DNA of 10,793 nt. Source: Deltaproteobacteria bacterium (GTDB taxonomy: Bacteria; UBA10199; DSSB01). The position numbers and the translations under genes were made by a program. Shown here in pieces: positions 1 through 5,265 of the stretch. How positions within the stretch are numbered: position 1 is the stretch's first letter; each line of letters starts with the position of its first letter. Below the pieces are notes generated by a model, which was not told where the DNA came from, searched no databases, and worked only from the letters and a program-made list of their open reading frames with translations. The stretch is taken from assembly GCA_021414045.1 (NCBI GenBank), contig JAIOPF010000251.1, positions 1-10,793 on the forward strand, read 5' to 3'.

Positions 1-1492
1 GGTAGCGGACGCGAGTCGTGCGGTGGGCTTGGCGGGCGTGATGGGCGGCGAAGGTTCCGGCGTCTCGGAAACGACTCGGGATTTGCTTCTGGAAAGCGCC
101 TTCTTTGTTCCCGACGTCGTGCGCAAGGCGGCGAAACGGGCTGGGCTGCAGACCGAGTCTTCCTACCGATTCGAAAGAGGCGTGGATCCCAACGGGTGCG
201 TGGAATCCCTGAATCGCTTGGCGGCCTTGATTCAAGAGTGGGCCGGCGGAGAGGCGAGCGCGGATCAAGTCGACCAATACCCCGTTGCCGTCGCCGCCTT
301 GGATATTTCCCTGCGACGCAAGACTTTGGATCGGGTGCTCGGATACGACGCCGGCTGGGATAAAATCCCCGAGGCCTTCAAGAGCCTCGGCATGGAAGGG
401 AAGGCTTTGGCCGGGGAAGAGTATACTTTCCGCGTTCCGACCTTTCGCAGCGATCTGCGTCGTGAGATCGATCTCGTCGAAGAGGCGGCCAGGCTCTATG
501 GGTACCATCGGATTCCGACCCAATATCCCAGCATCGCCTTGAATGAGATCCCCCCGCACCGTGAGAGCCCCTTGGATCGCCTGCGCCGCGTTTTGGTCGG
601 CTGGGGCTTCACCGAGGTCTTGCACTACAGTTTCACTTCGCCTCAGGCCTTGAATCGTTTCGGTTTTGCGGCTCCCGAAGAGACGACGCTCATGAACCCC
701 ATCAGCGAAGAGCTCGGGGTCATGCGTTCCAGTCTCTTGCCGCAGATGGCTCAGACGCTGAAGCAGAATCTGTTTCGCGGCAATAAAGATCTGAAACTCT
801 TCGAATTGCGCCCGGTGTATCGTTCGGCCGAGGGCAGCCCTCCTTTTGCCGAAGAGTGGAAACTTTGCTTGGGAATCAGTGGGTCGAGGCGCGCCTTGCA
901 CTTTATGGAGAAGGAAGAGGGTGTTTCTCTCCTCGACCTCAAAGGTTACTTGAAGGCTTTGGCGGAACTATATGGACAGGGAGGCTTTTTTGAGTCTCCA
1001 TCTGGACGCGGTTATTTTCATCCGAAGCGTCAGGCCGCCTTGGTTTGGCAAAAGATGGACGGTGCTAGGTTCGATATGGGGGGGCTTGGAGAGCTGCATC
1101 CCATCCTGGCGGAAGAGTGGGGTTTGAGGGTGCCTGTCGCCCTTGCTGAAATTCCCTTAGATCTCTTTTTGACAGAATCGAAAAATCCTGTAAAATTTCA
1201 AGAGGTATCGCCGTTTCCCTCGGTTTGGAGGGATTTGAACCTGGTGGTCGGCGAATCCGTCTCCCAGGGGGAGATCTTGGCGGAGATCCGGGCCCATGGC
1301 GGACCCTGGCTGCGCCAAGTGGTCTTTTTCGACCTTTATCGGGGAAAACCCCTGGTCGAGGGCCAAAAGTCCATGACCTTTACCCTAGAGTACGGCGCGC
1401 CTGAGAAGACCCTGACGGACGAAGAGGTCAATCAGGCCCGTGAACGGCTACTTGGAAATTTGAAAGAGCACATTGGCGCGTCGCTGCGCTGA
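1..1492 (+). CDS. pheT: Phenylalanine--tRNA ligase beta subunit, 5' end outside window
   Basis: This is the C-terminal ~496 residues of PheT, the beta chain of the alpha2-beta2 synthetase that charges tRNA-Phe in the cytoplasm. The first complete codon is at nt 2, and the frame is open to the window edge, so the gene continues upstream (full length is usually ~800 aa). Counting from nt 2, the end of the B3/B4 editing domain is visible (GLAGVMGG at ~9-16, TESSYRFERGVDP at ~51-63). A B5 domain follows at ~100-175, with SDLRREIDLVEEAARLYGY. The catalytic-like core lies at ~195-380 (MNPISEELGVMRSSLLP). A C-terminal FDX-ACB anticodon-binding domain begins near FPSVWRDL at ~405-412. The stop TGA is at 1490-1492. 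ihfA follows after 18 nt, the same pheT-ihfA pairing as in E. coli, so the two are probably co-transcribed. Confidence 0.97.
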   Translation, partial: VADASRAVGLAGVMGGEGSGVSETTRDLLLESAFFVPDVVRKAAKRAGLQTESSYRFERGVDPNGCVESLNRLAALIQEWAGGEASADQVDQYPVAVAALDISLRRKTLDRVLGYDAGWDKIPEAFKSLGMEGKALAGEEYTFRVPTFRSDLRREIDLVEEAARLYGYHRIPTQYPSIALNEIPPHRESPLDRLRRVLVGWGFTEVLHYSFTSPQALNRFGFAAPEETTLMNPISEELGVMRSSLLPQMAQTLKQNLFRGNKDLKLFELRPVYRSAEGSPPFAEEWKLCLGISGSRRALHFMEKEEGVSLLDLKGYLKALAELYGQGGFFESPSGRGYFHPKRQAALVWQKMDGARFDMGGLGELHPILAEEWGLRVPVALAEIPLDLFLTESKNPVKFQEVSPFPSVWRDLNLVVGESVSQGEILAEIRAHGGPWLRQVVFFDLYRGKPLVEGQKSMTFTLEYGAPEKTLTDEEVNQARERLLGNLKEHIGASLR

Positions 1493-1510
1493 GTTCATTA
1501 GGAGGTTGTT

Positions 1511-1789
1511 ATGACCAAAGCGGATCTCGTCGAGTCGATCTACGAAAAGATCGGTTTCTCCAAGAAAGAGTCTTCCGACATCGTGGAGATGATCTTCGAC
1601 ACCATGAAAGACACCCTGGAGCGGGGTGAAAAGATCAAGATCAGCGGCTTTGGTAACTTCGTCGTTCGGGCCAAACGACCCCGCATGGGGCGCAATCCTC
1701 AGACCGGCCAAGAGATCGAAATCTCGGCCCGGCGGGTGCTCACCTTCAGGCCTTCCCAAGTACTCAAACAAGCACTTAATAAAGAATAG
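1511..1789 (+). CDS. ihfA: Integration host factor alpha subunit
   Basis: A 92-aa member of the HU/IHF family of DNA-bending nucleoid proteins. IHF is a heterodimer with IhfB and bends DNA sharply for transcription, recombination and replication. The conserved core ISGFGNF (residues 44-50) is present. The beta-arm motif GRNPQTG (60-66) carries the intercalating proline P63, followed by the ARRVLTFRPS (73-82) signature. Similarity around SGFGNF, GRNP.TG and ARRV.TFRP, and the position behind pheT, favour IhfA over IhfB or HU. It is slightly shorter than E. coli IhfA (99 aa). The start is well supported: a GGAGG Shine-Dalgarno at 1501-1505 precedes the ATG by 5 nt. No T-tract terminator follows; a 7-bp inverted repeat lies 10 nt after the stop. 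Confidence 0.95.
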   Translation: MTKADLVESIYEKIGFSKKESSDIVEMIFDTMKDTLERGEKIKISGFGNFVVRAKRPRMGRNPQTGQEIEISARRVLTFRPSQVLKQALNKE

Positions 1790-1798
1790 TCTAAGTCT

Positions 1799-1817
1799 AG
1801 GAATTCTAACAATTCCT
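1799..1817. promoter_or_regulatory. Inverted repeat abutting the merR-type promoter, possible operator
   Basis: The arms AGGAATT (1799-1805) and AATTCCT (1811-1817) are perfect reverse complements separated by CTAAC. The right arm ends on the first T of a consensus -35 box. No T-tract follows, so it is not an intrinsic terminator. Its position suggests an operator, perhaps for autoregulation by the downstream MerR-type protein, but this is inference. Confidence 0.4.
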
Positions 1818-1847
1818 TGACAGTGAGGGATAGCTTTCTGCTATGAA
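1817..1847 (+). promoter_or_regulatory. Candidate sigma-70 promoter for the MerR-family gene
   Basis: A perfect -35 hexamer TTGACA lies at 1817-1822. Nineteen bases later comes TATGAA at 1842-1847 (4 of 6 to TATAAT), preceded by TG at 1839-1840 in the extended -10 position (TGCTATGAA). A long 19-bp spacer is typical of promoters activated by MerR-family regulators, which untwist the DNA. The predicted start of transcription near 1854 would leave only about 12 nt of leader before the ATG at 1866. Confidence 0.5.
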
Positions 1848-1865
1848 GGCCGCGGGTATCTCTTT

Positions 1866-2279
1866 ATGAAAACGGAAGAAGCCACGCAGAAACGCGATCC
1901 TTACGCTTCGGTCATCCCCGATAAGGTCTATTTCAAGATCGGAGAGGTGGCCGATATCGTCGGCGTGAAACCTTATGTTTTGAGGTATTGGGAGACGGAG
2001 TTTCCCGATATCGCTCCCGCGAAGAGCAAGAGTAAGCAGCGCTTGTACAAGCGCAAGGAAGTCGAAGCGATCTTGCGAATTCGGGATCTGCTCTATAAAG
2101 AGAAGTTCACGATCGAAGGGGCGCGAAAACGTATCAAGGAATTAGCCCGTAAGCCGCGAGAGAAAGACAACTCGCCTCAAATTTCCTTGGGCCTGCCCAT
2201 CTCCCCTCCCAATGATGAGTCTTTGATCGAGATCCGAAAGAAATTGGAAGAGTTGGCGAAGATTCTTGAAAGTCTCTAA
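1866..2279 (+). CDS. MerR-family helix-turn-helix regulator, small non-metal type
   Basis: A 137-aa protein with a MerR-type winged helix-turn-helix near the N terminus. The helix-turn-helix core is [20 protein letters not shown] at residues 23-42. The wing is [11 protein letters not shown] at 59-69, and a further helix [14 protein letters not shown] lies at 81-94. A proline-rich linker (~100-118) leads to a short charged helix [17 protein letters not shown] (121-137) that could form the dimer coiled coil. There are no cysteines, so it is not a metal or redox sensor of the classical MerR/SoxR kind, and no ligand domain is visible. No good Shine-Dalgarno precedes the ATG; a nearby promoter suggests a very short leader. 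Small regulators of this type follow ihfA in many deltaproteobacterial genomes (from memory); their targets are not known to me. Confidence 0.85.
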   Translation: MKTEEATQKRDPYASVIPDKVYFKIGEVADIVGVKPYVLRYWETEFPDIAPAKSKSKQRLYKRKEVEAILRIRDLLYKEKFTIEGARKRIKELARKPREKDNSPQISLGLPISPPNDESLIEIRKKLEELAKILESL

Positions 2280-2318
2280 CGTTTTTGTTTAGGTGCCACC
2301 TCCGCGCATGGTGGAAAG

Positions 2319-2375
2319 ATTGCCGTCGAATGAATCCCCAGACGGTAAATCGGGGCGTAGCGCAGCCTGGTAGCG
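2319..2375 (+). repeat. 57-bp direct repeat, copy 1 (contains a tRNA-Pro 5' fragment)
   Basis: Bases 2319-2375 are identical to 2493-2549, an offset of 174 bp. The repeat holds 32 bp of tRNA upstream sequence plus the first 25 nt of the tRNA-Pro gene (2351-2375). Identity stops sharply on both sides: G versus T before it, G versus C after it. The upstream part contains a small hairpin, CCGTC (2323-2327) against GACGG (2341-2345). Confidence 0.95.
2351..2375 (+). pseudogene. Truncated tRNA-Pro copy, acceptor 5' strand and D-arm only
   Basis: This stretch equals the first 25 nt of the intact tRNA-Pro at 2525-2549: the acceptor strand CGGGGCG, TA, D-stem GCGC and D-loop. The last D-stem base is lost where homology ends. 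No anticodon or T-arm follows, so it cannot make a tRNA. It may be the original 5' end, displaced by an insertion that brought or copied a replacement 5' end. Confidence 0.85.
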
Positions 2376-2492
2376 GATGATCCAAGGGGGAAAAGGATTT
2401 CCCCCTCTCCCTCGGCAAAGCCGAGTGATTCACCCCCAATCTGGCTTGGGGCGGGGCCCCAAGGGAGCGCGCGGGGAGGAAAGTTTTTTTTT
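2376..2492. other. Hairpin-packed 117-bp spacer between tRNA 5' copies
   Basis: No credible ORF is present. Three perfect short hairpins follow one another: GGGGGAAA (2386-2393) with TTTCCCCC (2398-2405); CTCGGC (2411-2416) with GCCGAG (2420-2425); and CTTGGGGC (2445-2452) with GCCCCAAG (2456-2463). An alternative pairing of CCCCAA (2434-2439) with TTGGGG (2446-2451) competes with the third. The spacer ends in nine Ts (2484-2492). The T-tract is 20 nt from the nearest perfect hairpin, so it is at best a weak terminator. Density of hairpins resembles small non-coding intergenic elements of the REP/BIME or MITE kind, but I cannot assign a family. Confidence 0.6.
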
Positions 2493-2549
2493 ATTGCCGT
2501 CGAATGAATCCCCAGACGGTAAATCGGGGCGTAGCGCAGCCTGGTAGCG
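2493..2549 (+). repeat. 57-bp direct repeat, copy 2 (5' flank and start of the intact tRNA-Pro)
   Basis: This is the second identical copy of the repeat at 2319-2375. Here the last 25 nt continue into a complete tRNA-Pro. Removing either 2319-2492 or 2376-2549 (174 bp) would leave one uninterrupted tRNA gene, so the arrangement can be read as an insertion or duplication that preserved the tRNA. Confidence 0.95.
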
Positions 2550-2601
2550 CACTCCCTTGGGGTGGGAGTGGTCGCTGGTTCAAATCCAGTCGCCCCGACC
2601 A
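2525..2601 (+). tRNA. tRNA-Pro (anticodon GGG)
   Basis: A complete 77-nt cloverleaf with encoded CCA. The acceptor stem is CGGGGCG (2525-2531) with CGCCCCG (2591-2597), giving the C1-G72 pair typical of bacterial tRNA-Pro. The D-stem is GCGC/GCGC and the anticodon stem CTCCC/GGGAG. The loop TTGGGGT puts the anticodon GGG at 2559-2561, reading CCC and CCU. The T-stem is GCTGG/CCAGT with loop TTCAAAT, and ACCA closes the gene at 2598-2601. No clear promoter lies just upstream; AT-rich TAAAT at 2520-2524 is too close to the mature end. It may be processed from a longer transcript. A strong terminator follows 3 nt later. Confidence 0.97.
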
Positions 2602-2604
2602 TAG

Positions 2605-2640
2605 AATCCTCCGGTTATGATTAACCGGAGGATTTTTTTT
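2605..2640 (+). terminator. Rho-independent terminator after tRNA-Pro
   Basis: A perfect 13-bp stem, AATCCTCCGGTTA (2605-2617) with TAACCGGAGGATT (2622-2634), has a TGAT tetraloop and runs into eight Ts (2633-2640). It separates the pheT/ihfA/merR/tRNA side from the surE operon. Confidence 0.95.
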
Positions 2641-2717
2641 GTCTGGCATCAACCGATTCCCCATTCCTCCATAATTCCTCCTAGCGACCTTCAAAAAAAT
2701 CCTGTAATAACAAGTTA

Positions 2718-3464
2718 ATGCTCATCTTAGTCTCGAACGACGACGGCATTTATGCCGAAGGTATCCAGGTTCTCGCTGACACTTTAAAGAAGATCGCTCG
2801 CGTCGTGGTGGTGGCTCCCGATCGTGAAAAATCCGCCGCTAGCCATTCGCTCACCTTGCACCGTCCTTTGCGCATCATCGAAGTGAAGAAAAATTACTAC
2901 GGCGTTACCGGAACCCCCGCCGATTGCATCGGCCTCGGCGTCAACGAGATCCTCCATCGCAAGAGGCCGGATCTGATTATTTCCGGAATCAATCACGGCG
3001 GCAATCTGGGCGACGACGTGCATTATTCGGGCACTGTTTCCGCGGCCCTCGAGGGCGCGATGATGGGCATCCCCTCCATCGCCGTTTCTCTGGTGCTGCG
3101 CGACGGACATCCTTATTTCAAGCCGGCCGCGAACTTCGCCGCGAAACTAGCGAAATTGGTTCACAAAGAAGGGCTTCCCAAGGGCATCGTCCTCAACGTG
3201 AACGTTCCCAACCTCCCGCAGAGCAAGCTCAAAGGTTATGCCTACGGCAAGCTCGGTAAGCGCAATTACAGCGACATCATCATCGAGAAGCTCGATCCGC
3301 GGAAGAAGAAATACTACTGGATCGGCGGCGACGAGATCGGCTACGAGAATATTCCCGGCAGCGACTGCAACGCCATTTTGGAAAAGAAAATCGCGATCAC
3401 TCCGATCAAAGTGGATATGACCGATTACCCCTTTTTAGAAAAGATCCGAACCTGGAAGGTGTAA
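2718..3464 (+). CDS. surE: 5'/3'-nucleotidase SurE
   Basis: A 248-aa metal-dependent phosphatase of the SurE family, which hydrolyses nucleoside 5'- and 3'-monophosphates (and often short polyphosphate) in the cytoplasm. The N-terminal SNDDG motif supplies the metal ligands D8 and D9. S39 in APDREKS and N92 in [12 protein letters not shown] complete the site, exactly at the positions known from E. coli SurE, and [12 protein letters not shown] follows. Length is normal. The start [10 protein letters not shown] is canonical for the family although the Shine-Dalgarno (around ACAAG) is weak. It heads a compact operon: its TAA stop is immediately followed by the ATG of pcm, as expected from the surE-pcm pairing in many proteobacteria. 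Confidence 0.96.
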   Translation: MLILVSNDDGIYAEGIQVLADTLKKIARVVVVAPDREKSAASHSLTLHRPLRIIEVKKNYYGVTGTPADCIGLGVNEILHRKRPDLIISGINHGGNLGDDVHYSGTVSAALEGAMMGIPSIAVSLVLRDGHPYFKPAANFAAKLAKLVHKEGLPKGIVLNVNVPNLPQSKLKGYAYGKLGKRNYSDIIIEKLDPRKKKYYWIGGDEIGYENIPGSDCNAILEKKIAITPIKVDMTDYPFLEKIRTWKV

Positions 3465-4172
3465 ATGTCGGGCCTTTCCTGGAAAAAAACTCCCGGGCCC
3501 CCGGGGCCTCCCAAGCAGGACGGCAACGGCGACTATGCCATCTCGCGCAAGCGCATGGTGCGCGAGCAGTTGATCGCCCGCGGCATCCGCGACGAACGCG
3601 TGCTCGAGGCCTTTCTCAAGGTCCCGCGCCATCTCTTCGTTGAAGAAGGTCTTCGCCCCATGGCTTATAACGATCATCCGCTCTCGATCGGGCAGGCCCA
3701 GACCATTTCCCAGCCTTACATCGTGGCTTATATGCTTGAGGCCTTGCATCTCACTCCCCAGGACAAGATCCTAGAGATTGGCACCGGTTGTGGTTACCAA
3801 ACCGCGATCTTGGCCGAACTGACCACCCAAGTTTATTCCATCGAGCGCATCAGCGGCTTGCTGCTCAAGGCCAGGAATATCCTCAAGCGCCTACACTACA
3901 AGAACATCCATTTGAAGCTCGGGGATGGTACCTTGGGGTGGCCTGAAAAAGCGCCCTTCGACGCCATCGTCGTGGCGGCGGGTTCCCCGCAAGTGCCCCA
4001 GCCTTATTTCGACCAATGCTCCGAGGCGGGGCGTTTCATCCTTCCGGTGGGCAACGAATTTTCCCAAGACTTGGTCCTTTATCGAAAGGTCTCCGGAGAG
4101 TGGCAGCGGCAAACTCTCTCCGGCTGCCGATTCGTCAAACTGAAGGGGAAGCATGGCTTCGAACCAACCTAG
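3465..4172 (+). CDS. pcm: Protein-L-isoaspartate O-methyltransferase
   Basis: A 235-aa SAM-dependent methyltransferase that methylates L-isoaspartyl residues in damaged proteins so that they can revert to aspartate. Visible motifs are GQAQTISQPYIVA (76-88), the SAM-binding motif I ILEIGTGCGYQ (102-112), GDG (153-155) and FDAIVVAA (165-172). The start codon directly abuts the surE stop (TAAATG), with a GGAAGGTG Shine-Dalgarno inside the end of surE. Relative to E. coli Pcm (208 aa) there is an N-terminal extension of about 24 residues containing GPPGPP; homology begins near MVREQLIARGIRDERVL (31-47), so a downstream start at M31 is possible but has poorer support. The 3' end overlaps the next gene by 20 nt, implying translational coupling. 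Confidence 0.95.
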   Translation: MSGLSWKKTPGPPGPPKQDGNGDYAISRKRMVREQLIARGIRDERVLEAFLKVPRHLFVEEGLRPMAYNDHPLSIGQAQTISQPYIVAYMLEALHLTPQDKILEIGTGCGYQTAILAELTTQVYSIERISGLLLKARNILKRLHYKNIHLKLGDGTLGWPEKAPFDAIVVAAGSPQVPQPYFDQCSEAGRFILPVGNEFSQDLVLYRKVSGEWQRQTLSGCRFVKLKGKHGFEPT

Positions 4173-4698
4173 GATCCTTGGCCTGGCATTGATTTGTCTT
4201 TTGGCGGCCTCCGCTTGCGGAGGCGGGCACAAGGTTTCCACCGCCAGTAGGGCCGGCATTCAGAAAAATAAAACGATGCATCCTTCAGGATTCGCGGCGG
4301 GCAGGGAAGTCGGCTACTTCATATGGCCGGTTCCCGGGCCCATCAATTCACCTTATGGCTTTAGGCACGGAAGGCGCCATGTCGGGATCGATATCGGCGG
4401 CGACGAGGGCGCCCCCGTCTATGCCGCCGCCCCTGGCGAGGTGGTGTTCGAGGGCAAGTTCGGTGACTATGGGAACTTCATCGTGTTGAAGCATGACAAC
4501 GGGCTCTTCACCGCCTACGGCCACAACGAAAAAAACCTCGTTGACATGGGCGATCGGGTGAAGCAAGGACAGCGCATCGCCAAGCTCGGCAGCACCGGGA
4601 ATGCCAGCGGAGACCATCTGCATTTCGAGATCCGCGATATCGAGGGGGTTTACGATCCCTTGGATTTCTTGCCCGACGAGCGTTACAGCAAAAGATGA
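4153..4698 (+). CDS. M23-family metallopeptidase lipoprotein (NlpD-position)
   Basis: A 181-aa exported protein predicted to cleave peptidoglycan cross-links. The N terminus has a hydrophobic signal ending in ASAC, a somewhat weak lipobox with C22 as likely lipidation site. The M23 (LytM) domain covers ~55-175. The zinc ligands are intact: H76 and D80 in RHVGIDIG, and H157 in DHLHFEI; the catalytic histidines H124 (YGH) and H155 are also present. It occupies the place of nlpD in the surE-pcm-nlpD order, but it has no LysM domain. NlpD of E. coli is catalytically degenerate, so this protein may be a true endopeptidase rather than an amidase activator. The start overlaps pcm and has an AAGGGGA Shine-Dalgarno at 4143-4149. 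Confidence 0.9.
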   Translation: MASNQPRILGLALICLLAASACGGGHKVSTASRAGIQKNKTMHPSGFAAGREVGYFIWPVPGPINSPYGFRHGRRHVGIDIGGDEGAPVYAAAPGEVVFEGKFGDYGNFIVLKHDNGLFTAYGHNEKNLVDMGDRVKQGQRIAKLGSTGNASGDHLHFEIRDIEGVYDPLDFLPDERYSKR

Positions 4699-4730
4699 TA
4701 GGCCGCGATTAGGCCTCGCAGGAGTATTCC

Positions 4731-5243
4731 ATGGATCTGAAAAAAATCGTCCGCGACATCCCTGACTTTCCCAAGCCCGGCATCCTCTTCAAGGACATCA
4801 CGCCGCTCTTGCAGAACCCCCAGGCCTTCAAAGTGGTCATCGACAGTTTCGTGGCGCGCTACAAAGACAAGCCTATCGACGTCATCGTGGGCATCGAGTC
4901 GCGGGGGTTTCTGTTCGGTTCGGTTTTGGCTTACGTTTTGGGAAAAAGTTTCGCGATCATGCGGAAGAAGGGCAAGCTGCCCTACACGACGGTTTCCTAT
5001 ACCTACAAGCTGGAATACGGCGAGGATACCATCGAGCTTCATGAAGACGCGATTCCGAAAGGCGCTCGCGTGCTGATCGTCGACGACTTGCTCGCCACCG
5101 GAGGCACGGCTGCAGCCGCGGCTCACCTCGTTAAAAAAATGGGCGGGAAGGTCGAGGAAATGGCCTTCGTGATCGAGCTGGATTTTCTCCAAGGCAAGAA
5201 AGCCCTGGGGGATTCTCCGGCCTTCAGTCTCATCCATTATTGA
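4731..5243 (+). CDS. apt: Adenine phosphoribosyltransferase
   Basis: A 170-aa type I phosphoribosyltransferase that converts adenine and PRPP to AMP in purine salvage. The opening IRDIP-like VRDIPDFPKPGILFKDITPLL (7-27) is an Apt hallmark. ESRGF lies at 56-60, RKKGKLP at 78-84 and the PRPP-binding loop RVLIVDDLLATGGTAA at 113-128. Length matches the family. CAGGAG at 4719-4724 is a well-placed Shine-Dalgarno. It is the last gene of the surE-pcm-M23-apt run, 32 nt after the M23 gene. Its 3' end converges on the minus-strand phosphatase remnant with only 22 nt between stop codons and no clean terminator. Confidence 0.96.
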   Translation: MDLKKIVRDIPDFPKPGILFKDITPLLQNPQAFKVVIDSFVARYKDKPIDVIVGIESRGFLFGSVLAYVLGKSFAIMRKKGKLPYTTVSYTYKLEYGEDTIELHEDAIPKGARVLIVDDLLATGGTAAAAAHLVKKMGGKVEEMAFVIELDFLQGKKALGDSPAFSLIHY

Positions 5244-5265
5244 TCAAGACAAGCGAATCCAGGGG

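Noticed and set aside
2319..2549. CRISPR-like or tandem repeat array
   Set aside because: There are only two copies, they contain tRNA sequence, and the spacing is 174 bp with no cas genes.
2525..2601. tRNA-Pro with anticodon TGG
   Set aside because: The anticodon loop is TTGGGGT; positions 34-36 are GGG when the 5-bp stem CTCCC/GGGAG is drawn.
2670..2675. CATAAT as a -10 box for surE
   Set aside because: It matches 5 of 6 consensus bases, but no acceptable -35 hexamer lies 16-19 bp upstream, so I did not call a promoter.
2276..2694. Minus-strand open frames over the tRNA-Pro region with repeated peptide blocks
   Set aside because: The repetition comes from the 57-bp DNA repeat and the frames run through the tRNA and terminator; there is no coding support.
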